A stretch of 64,000 nt of DNA from SIG607 sp045533195 (GCA_045533195.1 JAZSHI010000007.1:70677-134676); one strand, 5' to 3'. Counted from the stretch's first letter, positions 1-7,983 are shown. Notes: a model not told the origin generated them from the letters alone. Program-made: numbers and translations.

Positions 1-362
1 TTGGTCTTTCTGATAAAAAGGATGCATACCCCTGTCAGCTTTCGGGCGGTCAGCAACAGCGTGTTGCTATAGCAAGAGCTCTTGCTATGAATCCCGAAAT
101 TCTTTGCTTTGACGAGCCTACAAGCGCACTTGACCCCGAGCTTACCGGTGAGGTTTTAAAGGTTATTAAGGCTCTGAAAACAAGCGACAGCACCATGATA
201 GTTGTTACTCACGAAATGGAATTTGCAAAAAACGTAGCCGACAAGGTTATTTTTATGGCAGACGGTGTTATTGAAGAGGTGGGCACTCCCCAAGAGGTAT
301 TCGATAATCCAAAGAGCGATAAAACAAAAGCATTCCTTGCAAAATCCTTAGAAGAATTTTAG
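1..362 (+). CDS. Amino-acid ABC transporter ATP-binding protein (3' part)
   Basis: Only the C-terminal ~120 residues are in the window, and the frame is open from base 3. The ABC signature LSGGQQQRVAIARAL, Walker B (CFDEPTSALDPE) and the H-loop (VTHEM) are all present, and the C-terminal part resembles GlnQ/HisP-type polar amino-acid import ATPases. Walker A lies upstream of the window. The protein would hydrolyse ATP at the inner face of the membrane to drive solute uptake by permease partners outside the window. It ends 10 bases before the next gene and probably shares its transcript. The substrate cannot be told from this fragment. Confidence 0.9.
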   Translation, partial: GLSDKKDAYPCQLSGGQQQRVAIARALAMNPEILCFDEPTSALDPELTGEVLKVIKALKTSDSTMIVVTHEMEFAKNVADKVIFMADGVIEEVGTPQEVFDNPKSDKTKAFLAKSLEEF

Positions 363-372
363 GAGATAGAAA

Positions 373-642
373 ATGGCTAAAATCAGTGAAGAAATGATAA
401 ATGAACTGTATAAGGTCATTGTCAGTCTTGAATCGGTTGATGACTGCAAACTTCTTTTTGATGATTTGTGTACCCATAAGGAAGTTGAAAATATGGCGCA
501 ACGCGTCTGTGCGGCAAAACTGTTAAAGCAGGGTGAAACCTATAATAAGGTTACTGAAAAAACAGGAATCGCCAGTGCCACTCTGGCCCGTGTTTCAAGC
601 TGTGTCAAATACGGCAAAGGCTACGATAAATTCATAAAATAG
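373..642 (+). CDS. YerC/YecD-type TrpR-like DNA-binding protein
   Basis: This 89-residue protein matches the TrpR-related YerC/YecD family of Firmicutes. The N-terminal half is helical, and residues of roughly 55-80 (TYNKVTEKTGIASATLARVS) form a helix-turn-helix like that of the tryptophan repressor. A co-repressor is not established for this family. The ATG is preceded by AGGAG-type bases and lies 10 bases after the ABC transporter gene, so the two are probably cotranscribed. A strong terminator starts two bases after the stop. Family assignment is confident; the target and ligand are unknown. Confidence 0.85.
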   Translation: MAKISEEMINELYKVIVSLESVDDCKLLFDDLCTHKEVENMAQRVCAAKLLKQGETYNKVTEKTGIASATLARVSSCVKYGKGYDKFIK

Positions 643-643
643 T

Positions 644-672
644 AAAACGGTAGGTTTCCCTACCGTTTTTTA
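644..672 (+). terminator. Rho-independent terminator
   Basis: Perfect 11-bp stem (arms 644-654 and 659-669) with a 4-base loop, then a T run. It ends the transcript of the ABC ATPase and yerC-like genes. Confidence 0.9.
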
Positions 673-796
673 CTTATTAGTGTTTGTATATTTTTAATTT
701 ATGTGTAGCATCATTTATATATTCAATTGGTTTGGCACTATCATTTTACCACAAATAAATCAAATTGCAATAATATATAAATCAGACAGCAAAACA

Positions 797-825
797 TTGA
801 CAATATCACGATACCGTGATATACT
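797..825 (+). promoter_or_regulatory. Consensus promoter with embedded palindromic operator
   Basis: TTGACA (797-802), a 17-base spacer and TATACT (820-825) form a near-consensus sigma-A promoter ending 21 bases before the DUF4160 gene. An inverted repeat with 8-bp perfect arms (ATATCACG and CGTGATAT, 803-810 and 815-822) fills the spacer and enters the -10 box. A dimer bound there would block RNA polymerase, as expected for an autoregulated toxin-antitoxin operon. The binding protein is inferred to be the HTH protein at 1115-1546. Confidence 0.75.
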
Positions 826-846
826 ATTATTGAAAGGAGTGATTAT

Positions 847-1101
847 ATGCCTGTAATATCGAGATTTTACGGGATTGTTATTAGGATGTATTTTTTACAA
901 AAGGAACACAATCCGCCGCATATTCACGCAATTTACGGCGATGATATGGCAGCCATTACTATTGCTGAAGGAAAAGTACTGGAAGGCGCTCTTCCTGCGA
1001 AGGCACTTGAAATGGTAAGAGAATGGATATCGCTATATAATGAAGAATTACTTTCAATTTGGGAAAGTCAAGATTTTAAACATCTTCCGCCACTTGAATA
1101 A
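847..1101 (+). CDS. DUF4160 family protein, possible toxin
   Basis: This 84-residue protein has the DUF4160 core: an N-terminal strand with a conserved Arg/Phe stretch, then KEHNPPHIHAIYG and a second half rich in acidic and hydrophobic residues. Its usual genomic partner is a DUF2442 protein, and that is what follows here, 13 bases downstream. Such pairs are often annotated as putative toxin-antitoxin modules, but no biochemical activity is established for this family that I can cite. The start is set by GAAAGGAG just upstream. Confidence 0.75.
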   Translation: MPVISRFYGIVIRMYFLQKEHNPPHIHAIYGDDMAAITIAEGKVLEGALPAKALEMVREWISLYNEELLSIWESQDFKHLPPLE

Positions 1102-1114
1102 AAGGAGGGTAACT

Positions 1115-1546
1115 ATGTTTCATAAAGTTAAAAACGTTTCTCCCCTACCCGAATACCGCCTGAGCGTTCAATTCGCCGAAGGTTGCACAAAAATATATGA
1201 TATTAAACCTTTATTTGATCGCATACCGATATTTGCTGAGTTGAAAGACGTTAATTTGTTTTCAGAAGTTTCTGTTGATGTAGGCGGTCACGGTATTGTA
1301 TGGAATGATGATATCGATTTATCCTGTGATGAGCTATGGAAAAACGGTGCACAGGTGAAAACCCCTTTTGACGGACTAATGGCTTTTAGTGACGCTACAA
1401 CCATGTGGGCTTTGAATGAAAGCACACTTAGAAAAGCGATAATCTATGGAAAATTAGTTGAAGGTATTGATGTATGTAAGTTCGGTAAACAGTGGGTTAT
1501 TTCTACAAAGGCTATGCAAAGAGAGTACGGTGAACCGAGAATATAA
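1115..1546 (+). CDS. DUF2442 protein with C-terminal helix-turn-helix, possible antitoxin
   Basis: The ATG at 1115 follows AAAGGAGGG at the right distance; an upstream in-frame ATG at 1040 lies inside the previous gene and is not used. The first ~85 residues are a DUF2442 domain. Residues of about 90-143 (ATTMWALNESTLRKAI, then KFGKQWVI) look like a short winged or MerR-like helix-turn-helix. The second position in the operon, the DNA-binding tail and the palindrome in the promoter suggest an antitoxin that represses its own operon. Function is inferred from context only. Confidence 0.7.
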   Translation: MFHKVKNVSPLPEYRLSVQFAEGCTKIYDIKPLFDRIPIFAELKDVNLFSEVSVDVGGHGIVWNDDIDLSCDELWKNGAQVKTPFDGLMAFSDATTMWALNESTLRKAIIYGKLVEGIDVCKFGKQWVISTKAMQREYGEPRI

Positions 1547-1556
1547 TAAAGATATA

Positions 1557-1586
1557 AAAACACCCAAGTTGTAGCTTGGGTGTTTT
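1557..1586 (+). terminator. Rho-independent terminator
   Basis: A 12-bp perfect stem (1557-1568 and 1575-1586) with a six-base loop ends the DUF4160/DUF2442 operon. It is flanked by A and T runs, so it could also stop leftward transcription through the SPFH remnant. Confidence 0.85.
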
Positions 1587-1589
1587 ATC

Positions 1590-1817
1590 ATTGGTTGCTT
1601 TATTAGGCGCCTTGCCGATAAGTGAAATGTTTTGTGTTTCGAGAGTGTAGCATCCAGCACCGAACATATCCAGTGCTTGACCATTCATAAAGAAAATTGC
1701 TTCTTGACTCTCGTGAACGATAAGCTGTGTAAGACTGTTAAAGTCTTCGCAAGGGTGCTTCCAAATAAATGTACTGTTATCACCCTCGTATTTAATAATG
1801 TCTGCTATCTTTGCTAT
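1590..1817 (-). pseudogene. Truncated SPFH-domain protein remnant
   Basis: Reading leftward from 1817, about 75 codons encode the N-terminus of an SPFH/Band-7-like protein of the YdjL/virion-core-like type. Recognisable pieces are KYEGDNSTFIWKHPCEDFN and TQLIVHESQEAIFFMNGQ, then a Tyr-Thr-Leu-Glu-Thr stretch. A good GGAGGA lies upstream, but the codon at the expected start is ATA instead of ATG. The homology stops near 1590 and the frame runs into the terminator. Full-length family members are several hundred residues, so this is a 5' fragment with a lost start codon. It lies directly behind the zinc-ribbon gene. Confidence 0.7.
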
Positions 1818-1839
1818 TTCTATTTCCTCCTAAATATTA

Positions 1840-2253
1840 TTATGTTTTTGATAAATCAATCCACATTGCTGGACGGACACCACAATAAGAAAAACTTGAT
1901 AAAGACATATAATCCGAACTATATCTACTTCCAATAGTCCCATTGCTATGCACAATGATAACAAAAGATGAATTTTTTGTAGAATTAGTATTATCTTTTG
2001 TCCGTAGCCACCAGCTAGATTCATATCCCCTCATAACACTATTACTGTATGGTGTATTCTCACACACTCTATCAGTAGTATTTTTAAAGTACTTCTTCAC
2101 ATCTTCATCGCTCAAAAGAAATATCTTATCTTTCGTTATGGAAGCATTGCTGAATACGGTTTGTTTCGTTCCACAATAAGGGCATTCTGCTATATTCATA
2201 CCCTTTTGCAGTTCTAATTCTCCGCCGCACATTTTGCATTTAAAAATCGCCAT
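1840..2253 (-). CDS. Zinc-ribbon protein fused to a DUF6273-like C-terminus
   Basis: The start at 2253 follows AAGGGGAT, 13 bases after the rhuM stop. Residues 1-31 form a treble-clef-like zinc ribbon (CKMCGGELELQKG, then CPYCGTKQTV) typical of Clostridia zinc-ribbon proteins. The rest (KIFLLSDEDVKKYFKN, SSWWLRTKDN, GVRPAMWIDL) resembles the C-terminal half of DUF6273 domains, with the WWLR and VRPA(M/L)W signatures. The 137-residue product is short for either parent and looks like a chimera of two gene pieces. Function unknown. Confidence 0.6.
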   Translation of the reverse strand: MAIFKCKMCGGELELQKGMNIAECPYCGTKQTVFSNASITKDKIFLLSDEDVKKYFKNTTDRVCENTPYSNSVMRGYESSWWLRTKDNTNSTKNSSFVIIVHSNGTIGSRYSSDYMSLSSFSYCGVRPAMWIDLSKT

Positions 2254-2266
2254 TATTAAAATCCCC

Positions 2267-3262
2267 TTATTGTTTTTCCACCTTATCCTCAATCATTTTT
2301 ATTGTTGCAAGATAGTCCTTCTCGACTTCGCTCAAGGTTTTTTGCTGATATTTCTTATATTCAGTGGTTGCCTTGTTAATTGCCTGAGTATGTGAAACCG
2401 AACCTGCCCCGATAAGCAACTGTTCGCCCGACATAGTAAGAATCCTATCAAGATGCTCAGCCCAATCCTTCATAGTCATTGTCTGTTCACGCTCAGCTTG
2501 TCTTTCGGCAAAATCAAGATAACCTGAAACCAACTGTCCGAGAGAGCGAAGTTCTTTCTCATCAAGATAGTTCTTTGCAATTTTAACATCGCTTAAATGA
2601 GGTCTGGTACCTTTGAACGAGGTAAGTCCCATAAATTCCTTTTCGCTATCTGCACGATTATATATAACCTCTGCGGCAGTCTGTCCGTGAACGGCATAAT
2701 TTATTTTATTCTGAACCTTTTTGAAGAAATCTATAGAGATATCTGCATTGGGATCATAGTCGATGCTTGTGGCATAAATATCCAATATCTGACGGTAAAA
2801 AACTTTTTCGGAAGCACGGATATCGCGAATTCGATCTATTAGTTCTTTAAAGTATCCCCCGCCGCCTAAGTTCTTGAGACGTTCATCATCCATCGTGAAG
2901 CCTTTACGGATATATTCGTTGAGTCTTTTGGTCGCCCATTGTCTAAACTGGGTGCCTCTAAAGGATTTCACACGGTAACCAACCGAAATAATTACATCAA
3001 GATTGTAATAATCGACCTGATATTCTTTGCCGTCTGTCGCAGTTGTTGCAAAATTTGCAACAACTGAATCTCTAACAAGCTCACCTTCTGTAAAAATATT
3101 TTTTATATGTCTTGAAATTGTAGATTTATCTCTTTCAAAAAGGGTTGCCATTTGGTCTAATGTCAACCAAACCGACTCATTATAAAAACGAACATCAACG
3201 GTAATCTGATTGTCGTCAGTTTTAAAAATAATCATATTGCTTTCGTTATTCATTGTATCCAA
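2267..3262 (-). CDS. RhuM family protein
   Basis: This 331-residue protein matches the RhuM family, first noted in Salmonella pathogenicity island 3 and common on genomic islands. The N-terminal part carries a DNA-binding-like segment (LTLDQMATLFERDKSTISRHIKNIF), then the family hallmark YYNLDVIISVGYRVKSFRGTQFR split over residues ~85-110, and a C-terminal Fic/Doc-like helical region (HGQTAAEVIYNRADSEKEFMG, in two parts). The molecular function is unknown. The gene follows the RHH gene by two bases and is probably regulated by it. The context is an accessory island with decayed neighbours. Confidence 0.85.
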   Translation of the reverse strand: MDTMNNESNMIIFKTDDNQITVDVRFYNESVWLTLDQMATLFERDKSTISRHIKNIFTEGELVRDSVVANFATTATDGKEYQVDYYNLDVIISVGYRVKSFRGTQFRQWATKRLNEYIRKGFTMDDERLKNLGGGGYFKELIDRIRDIRASEKVFYRQILDIYATSIDYDPNADISIDFFKKVQNKINYAVHGQTAAEVIYNRADSEKEFMGLTSFKGTRPHLSDVKIAKNYLDEKELRSLGQLVSGYLDFAERQAEREQTMTMKDWAEHLDRILTMSGEQLLIGAGSVSHTQAINKATTEYKKYQQKTLSEVEKDYLATIKMIEDKVEKQ

Positions 3263-3264
3263 CT

Positions 3265-3456
3265 TTAATATTCCTTGATTTCTAAATTATCTACCGCGAA
3301 GGCAAGACACTTCTGAATAACTTCATTTCTAGTTCTGCCAGTTTCTTCAGCAATCTTATCAAGTTCCTTTACTAATTCGTCGGGAAGGCGAATAGAAATC
3401 ACAGTAGAATCACCCCTGTATTTTTTTGAAGAAATAACTAGTTTTTCTTTCGACAT
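3265..3456 (-). CDS. Ribbon-helix-helix (CopG/Arc-like) regulator
   Basis: The 63-residue product has a ribbon strand (STVISIRLPDELVKELDKIA) followed by two helices with ETGRTRNEVIQKC, a standard RHH DNA-binding fold that works as a dimer. SD GGAG precedes the ATG. It is the first gene of a leftward cluster with rhuM and the zinc-ribbon gene. Two 16-bp direct repeats overlap its promoter, which fits autorepression by RHH dimers. Confidence 0.85.
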   Translation of the reverse strand: MSKEKLVISSKKYRGDSTVISIRLPDELVKELDKIAEETGRTRNEVIQKCLAFAVDNLEIKEY

Positions 3457-3472
3457 AATACTTCTCCTTTTG

Positions 3473-3520
3473 GTATAAAACTACATTTATATAATACTAC
3501 ATTTGTAATATGTTTGTCAA
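3473..3520 (-). promoter_or_regulatory. Promoter with tandem 16-bp repeats (RHH operator)
   Basis: On the minus strand TTGACA (3520-3515), an 18-base spacer and TATTAT (3496-3491) form a promoter. Two adjacent 16-bp repeats (3473-3488 and 3489-3504), sharing the core ACTACATTT as read on the plus strand, overlap the -10 box and the start region. Phased direct repeats are a usual RHH operator layout. Confidence 0.65.
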
Positions 3521-3529
3521 TAAATCATA

Positions 3530-3578
3530 CAAAAAAGTCTCCTATGGCGATTTCTAGTTCTACCATAGGAGACCTTTT
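3530..3578 (-). terminator. Rho-independent terminator
   Basis: An 11-bp perfect stem (3537-3547 and 3563-3573) with a 15-base loop; read leftward it is followed by a run of six T. It ends the fba/DUF6472 transcript just before the RHH promoter. Confidence 0.8.
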
Positions 3579-3627
3579 GTATGCTGTTCGTACAAATTAA
3601 GACACAGCGATTTTCATATATAATTTT

Positions 3628-3813
3628 TTAATTCTGTTTTCTGACTATGCCGTATTCGTCGTATAGTCGAAAAGCGGGGCAATTTTTAGTTTGGAGGAAG
3701 GATACTACTTCATCCTCATCCATATATGCCATACACTCATAGTCCTCTGTTTCTTCATTATAGGCGAAATTTGCGCATATATCACAAGAGGATACGGTTT
3801 TGTGTTTAGCCAT
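3628..3813 (-). CDS. Small four-cysteine protein (DUF6472-like)
   Basis: This 61-residue acidic protein has Cys10-x2-Cys13, Cys27 and Cys45, and ends in DEYGIVRKQN. It resembles the short Cys-rich DUF6472 family of Clostridia, probably a metal-binding protein. It lies three bases after the fba stop and is likely cotranscribed with fba. Function unknown. Confidence 0.7.
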   Translation of the reverse strand: MAKHKTVSSCDICANFAYNEETEDYECMAYMDEDEVVSFLQTKNCPAFRLYDEYGIVRKQN

Positions 3814-3816
3814 ATA

Positions 3817-4680
3817 TTAAGCCTTGCCGACAGAACCGAATAGTTCCATTTTTTCCTTAACGGTAGCTTTAATTGCTTCAAAGCCGGGAGCAAGAACTTT
3901 TCTGGGGTCAAAGCCTTTGCCCTGAAGGTCTTTTCCTGCTTCAATGTACTCTCTGGTAGCAGCAGCGAAAGCAAGCTGACATTCGGTATTAACGTTAATT
4001 TTGGAAACGCCTAAGGAAATAGCCTTTTTAATCATATCAGCAGGGATACCTGTACCGCCGTGAAGAACTAAAGGCATATCGCCTGTAAGCTGCTGGATAG
4101 CATCAAGTGTATCAAAGGAAAGACCTGCCCAATTTTCAGGATATTTACCGTGAATATTACCGATACCTGCAGCAAGCATAGTAACACCGAGGTCAGCAAT
4201 CATCTTACATTCCTTGGGATCAGCACATTCGCCTGTGCCGATAACGCCGTCTTCCTCACCGCCGATAGCGCCAACCTCAGCTTCAAGAGAAAGGCCGAGC
4301 TCGTTACATACAGCAACAAGTTCTTTTGTCTTTTCGATATTTTCCTCAATAGGATAATGAGAACCGTCAAACATTACCGAAGAAAATCCTGCTTCGATAC
4401 ATTTCTTTGCGCCTTCATAAGAACCGTGGTCAAGATGAAGAGCAACAGGAACGGTAATGCCAAGTTCTTTAATCATACCGTTAACCATACCAACAACGGT
4501 GGTATAACCGCACATATACTTACCTGCACCCTCAGATACACCGAGAATTACGGGAGATTTGAGTTCCTCAGCGGTAAGAAGAATAGCCTTTGTCCATTCA
4601 AGGTTATTGATATTGAACTGACCTACAGCATATTTACCGGCTTTTGCTTTGGTAAGCATTTCTTTAGCAGATACTAACAT
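3817..4680 (-). CDS. fba: Class II fructose-1,6-bisphosphate aldolase
   Basis: The 287-residue enzyme cleaves fructose 1,6-bisphosphate to dihydroxyacetone phosphate and glyceraldehyde 3-phosphate in glycolysis and works in reverse in gluconeogenesis. Class II features are clear: catalytic Asp84 and zinc-ligand His85 in LHLDHGSYEG, Glu135 in EAEVGAIGGEED, His177 in GNIHGKYP, and His207 in LVLHGGTGIP. The phosphate-binding GVSKINVNTE follows. Length fits the family. The ATG has a GGAGG Shine-Dalgarno. The following small Cys-rich gene is in the same operon. Confidence 0.97.
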   Translation of the reverse strand: MLVSAKEMLTKAKAGKYAVGQFNINNLEWTKAILLTAEELKSPVILGVSEGAGKYMCGYTTVVGMVNGMIKELGITVPVALHLDHGSYEGAKKCIEAGFSSVMFDGSHYPIEENIEKTKELVAVCNELGLSLEAEVGAIGGEEDGVIGTGECADPKECKMIADLGVTMLAAGIGNIHGKYPENWAGLSFDTLDAIQQLTGDMPLVLHGGTGIPADMIKKAISLGVSKINVNTECQLAFAAATREYIEAGKDLQGKGFDPRKVLAPGFEAIKATVKEKMELFGSVGKA

Positions 4681-4759
4681 TTTTTATTTCCTCCTGAATT
4701 GCGTTTAACACGCTTAATTTACCTTTATATTTTATACCAAAACTTTAAATAAATCAAGT

Positions 4760-4799
4760 GTTATATAAAAATAAAAGCACAGAGTTAAATACTCTGTGC
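4760..4799 (-). terminator. Rho-independent terminator after ferredoxin
   Basis: A 9-bp stem (4777-4785 and 4791-4799) followed leftward by a T-rich stretch. It terminates the ferredoxin gene. Confidence 0.8.
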
Positions 4800-4842
4800 G
4801 AATATTCCCCGATTACACTATGTATCGGAACCTAAAACCTAA

Positions 4843-5013
4843 TTAAGCTTCAACGATAGCCTCAACAGGACAGGTAGAAGCACAAGCGCCGCAATCAATG
4901 CACTTGTCAGCGTCGATTGCATATTTGTCATCAGCCTCAACGATAGCCTCTACAGGACAACCAGCTGCACAGCTGCCGCAACCGATACACTCATCAGTAA
5001 TTTTGAAAGCCAT
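4843..5013 (-). CDS. 2[4Fe-4S] ferredoxin
   Basis: This 56-residue clostridial-type ferredoxin carries two cluster motifs, CIGCGSCAAGCP and CIDCGACASTCP, each followed by VEAIVEA. It is a low-potential electron carrier in the cytoplasm, the expected partner of the pyruvate:ferredoxin oxidoreductase encoded at 38143-41688. The start at 5013 has GGGGAGG upstream. It is monocistronic: its own terminator follows, and ricT upstream is 90 bases away. Confidence 0.95.
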   Translation of the reverse strand: MAFKITDECIGCGSCAAGCPVEAIVEADDKYAIDADKCIDCGACASTCPVEAIVEA

Positions 5014-5104
5014 TCAGTACACCTCCCCTTAAGTTTTAAAAACACAAGTTTTTTATGTTTCACATATCTATTGTACTACAAATTAGAAAAAATGCAAGTA
5101 ATTT

Positions 5105-5971
5105 TTATTTTTCTGCTTTTTCCTCGGTATTTTCTGCTTCTTCTACGTTTCTTTTAGACTTTCCGCGGGACAAAACGGTAACCTTGTCGCGATGGGTTTT
5201 AAAGGGAAGTCCTTCCGACTCATTTATCTTTACTATAAGATTTCCCGTAATAACGTTAACATCGGAAACAACACCTATTCCCTCTTCGGTTTTAACGGTA
5301 GCTCCAACAGGCGGAGTCTTTTTAAGCAGATACTCGTACGCATCCTGTTCGTACTTAAGACAGCACATAAGTCTTCCGCAGGTTCCCGAAATTTTAGTAG
5401 GATTAAGGGAAAGTCCCTGTTCCTTTGCCATTTTTATTGAAACAGGCTGAAAGCCGTTTAAAAATCGCGAACAGCAAAAGGGCTGACCGCAGATACCAAG
5501 ACCGCCAAGCATTCTGGCTTCGTCTCTGACACCTATTTGTCTGAGCTCTATTCTTATATGAAGAGAGGCGGCAAGGTCTTTTACAAGTTCTCTGAAGTCA
5601 ACTCTGCCGTCAGAAGTAAAGAAAAAGATTATTTTACTGCCGTCAAAGGAATACTGAGCCTCAATAAGCTTCATATCAAGACCGTGGGCAAGTACCTTTT
5701 CTTCACAGATTTTAAAGGCTTCTTTTGCTTTTTCTTTATTTTCTTCAAGCTTCTTTAAATCACGCTCACTAGCTGGGCGCAATGCCTTCTTTAAAGGCTG
5801 AACGATTTTTTCGTCCTCTACGCAGTGATTTGCTTCGCTGACTACTCCACACTCAATACCTTGAGCAGTTTCTACCACAGCATAGCTTCCCACAGAATAC
5901 TGTTTGCCGTCGGGCGCAAAATAATAGGATGCGCCGTCGGATTTGAATTTAATAGATATAACCTCAGTCAT
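5105..5971 (-). CDS. ricT: RicT (YaaT/PSP1-domain) RNase Y regulator
   Basis: The 288-residue protein has the PSP1 domain and the six conserved cysteines of RicT: Cys161, Cys166-Cys167, Cys198 and Cys203-Cys204 (GICGQPFCCSRFL and GTCGRLMCCLKYEQ). In Bacillus subtilis RicT joins RicA and RicF in an Fe-S-containing complex that adjusts RNase Y mRNA processing and affects sporulation and competence. The tail is acidic and low in complexity. It is last in the order trpS-holB-ricT, which parallels the holB-ricT neighbourhood of Bacillus. Confidence 0.93.
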   Translation of the reverse strand: MTEVISIKFKSDGASYYFAPDGKQYSVGSYAVVETAQGIECGVVSEANHCVEDEKIVQPLKKALRPASERDLKKLEENKEKAKEAFKICEEKVLAHGLDMKLIEAQYSFDGSKIIFFFTSDGRVDFRELVKDLAASLHIRIELRQIGVRDEARMLGGLGICGQPFCCSRFLNGFQPVSIKMAKEQGLSLNPTKISGTCGRLMCCLKYEQDAYEYLLKKTPPVGATVKTEEGIGVVSDVNVITGNLIVKINESEGLPFKTHRDKVTVLSRGKSKRNVEEAENTEEKAEK

Positions 5972-5986
5972 AACTATCTCCTTATT

Positions 5987-6904
5987 TTAAGATTTAAATT
6001 TTGCCGCTGTTTCACAAAACAGCAGGGTTAAATTTATATTTGATTTTAATGCTTCCTGAGCTTCTTTTACAATTTCCAAATACTTTGTATCGCGCTTAAT
6101 ACTTGTGCCTTTAACTGCACAGCCTTTGATTTTTGTTAAAAGAAGGTAGGAAAGGTGGGAGTAAAACTCCCCTGCCTTATTTCTGTCCTTTTCAAGCGGT
6201 GCAGTAAGGGATATAAGGTCATACACGCTTCCGTCAAAGGCAAGGTCAAGATATTCACCGGCAATAGAATACACACCGCTTTTTTTACTTTTCAGAGCTT
6301 CCTCGCTTCTGCCTATACTGTTATTGTTTTTTCTTAACAGTTCTATTGCTTCATCTATTTCTATGCCGTGTTTTTCCCTTAAATACTCAGCCGATTCATT
6401 TATATCGGGATCATTTAAAGTATATGTCACACACCTAGAAAGAATGGTGGGAAGCAGGGCCGAACGTGAGCGAACCTGCAGAATGAAAACAGTATCTCCG
6501 GGAGGTTCTTCAAGCACCTTTAATATGGCATTTTGAGACTGTGCGTTCATTGTATCTGCATAGTCTATTACAAACACCTTTTTATCGCTCATCTGCGGAC
6601 GTATATAAGCATCCACCTTAAGCTTTCGTATCTGTTCAACTGCAATATTCTTCTTTTTATCAAGAAGAGTGGTCAAAAACAGGTCAGGATGTGTTCCTAC
6701 TTTTACTAAACTACACGCACGGCATTTACCGCAAGGCGAGTTTTCTTCTTCACAAAAAAGGGCAGAAACTATATAGGAAGTCAGCAGACTTTTTCCGCTT
6801 AAGGCTTCGCCCTCGATTATAACAGCGTGGGGAAAACGTTTTGTACTCAGCAGATGTGTAATTGAGTTTTTAACACCACTATTTCCTGCTAAAGCAAACA
6901 TCAT
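5987..6904 (-). CDS. holB: DNA polymerase III delta-prime subunit
   Basis: This 305-residue clamp-loader subunit has the P-loop-like GEALSGKS (residues 32-39), a zinc module with Cys51, Cys58, Cys61 and Cys64, the LEEPPG segment near residue 131 and a sensor/arginine-finger SRC near 156-158. With DnaX and HolA it loads the sliding clamp onto primed DNA. The ATG overlaps the trpS stop by four bases (ATGA), so translation is coupled to trpS. ricT follows by 15 bases. Confidence 0.93.
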   Translation of the reverse strand: MMFALAGNSGVKNSITHLLSTKRFPHAVIIEGEALSGKSLLTSYIVSALFCEEENSPCGKCRACSLVKVGTHPDLFLTTLLDKKKNIAVEQIRKLKVDAYIRPQMSDKKVFVIDYADTMNAQSQNAILKVLEEPPGDTVFILQVRSRSALLPTILSRCVTYTLNDPDINESAEYLREKHGIEIDEAIELLRKNNNSIGRSEEALKSKKSGVYSIAGEYLDLAFDGSVYDLISLTAPLEKDRNKAGEFYSHLSYLLLTKIKGCAVKGTSIKRDTKYLEIVKEAQEALKSNINLTLLFCETAAKFKS

Positions 6905-7908
6905 AGTACAAAACCGACCTTTTTCATAACCTTAGTCATTGTTTTGCGAGAAGCATAGTATGCCTTTTCAGCGCCGTTTTTAGCGAGTTCCTCAAGTAAT
7001 TTTTTATTGGAAATATACTCGTTATATCTTTCTCTTACGGGATCCAGACATTCGGCAACGGCTTCACCGACAGCCATTTTAAATTCGCCGTAACCGCATC
7101 CCTCAAACTTTTTAACGGTTTCTTCGGCAGTTATGCCTAAAACTGTGCTGTAAATATCAATAAGATTATTGATACCGTCCTTACCCTCGGCAATGCAAAT
7201 TTTTGCTTCGCTGTCGGTAACAGCACGTTTGAATTTTCTCAGAATATCTTCCCTTGTATCAAGGAGAGATATATATGCATTTGCGTTATCGTCCGATTTA
7301 GACATCTTTTTGGTAGGCTCCTGTAAAGACATAACCCTTGCGCCGCTCTTACGGATAAGAGGCTCGGGAATTGTAAATACGTCGCCGTAAAGATTATTAA
7401 AACGTGTTGCGATATCGCGGGTAATTTCAAGATGCTGTTTCTGGTCGTGACCTACGGGAACAAAATCAGGCTGATAAAGCAGAATATCTGCCGCCATAAG
7501 CGCAGGATATGCAAAAAGACCTGCATTGATATTGTCAGCGTGACGGGCAGACTTATCCTTAAACTGTGTCATACGGGATAGTTCGCCAAACTGTGTGTAA
7601 CAGGAAAGAATCCACGCAAGTTGACTGTGTGCCGGAACATGAGACTGTATGAAAAGAGTGCTCTTTTCAGGGTCAAGTCCAAGCGCTAAAAACAAAGCGA
7701 ACATAGAATAAATCTGTGCACGAAGCTTTGCAGGCTCCTGTCTTACGGTAATTGCGTGAAGATCGGCAACCGCAAAGGTGCAATCAAATTCATCCTGCAT
7801 ATCCACCCAATTTTTAAGAGCTCCCAAATAATTTCCCAAAGTGGGAATACCGCTGGGTTGAATACAGCTTAATACTTTTTTCTTTTCAGTAAGAGTTACT
7901 TCACTCAT
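6901..7908 (-). CDS. trpS: Tryptophanyl-tRNA synthetase
   Basis: A 335-residue class I synthetase that charges tRNA-Trp. The HIGH-type motif is TLGN (residues 23-26) in PSGIPTLGNYLGALKNW, and the class I lysine motif is KMSKS (201-205). Length matches bacterial TrpS. AAGGAG precedes the ATG. It leads an operon with holB and ricT. No T-box leader is seen before trpS, whereas one precedes trpB at 52 kb. Confidence 0.97.
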   Translation of the reverse strand: MSEVTLTEKKKVLSCIQPSGIPTLGNYLGALKNWVDMQDEFDCTFAVADLHAITVRQEPAKLRAQIYSMFALFLALGLDPEKSTLFIQSHVPAHSQLAWILSCYTQFGELSRMTQFKDKSARHADNINAGLFAYPALMAADILLYQPDFVPVGHDQKQHLEITRDIATRFNNLYGDVFTIPEPLIRKSGARVMSLQEPTKKMSKSDDNANAYISLLDTREDILRKFKRAVTDSEAKICIAEGKDGINNLIDIYSTVLGITAEETVKKFEGCGYGEFKMAVGEAVAECLDPVRERYNEYISNKKLLEELAKNGAEKAYYASRKTMTKVMKKVGFVL

Positions 7909-7954
7909 AATTCTTTCTCCTTAGCTTTTGGTTGCTAAACATATATAATATATA

Positions 7955-7983
7955 ATTTTATCATAAATTCTCTATATTAACAA
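7955..7983 (-). promoter_or_regulatory. trpS operon promoter
   Basis: On the minus strand TTGTTA (7983-7978), 17 bases, TAAAAT (7960-7955), about 45 bases before the trpS ATG. Confidence 0.6.

Noticed and set aside
1632..1937. 101-residue plus-strand ORF opposite the SPFH remnant
   Set aside because: It has no Shine-Dalgarno and no recognisable domain, and the opposite strand holds clear homology.
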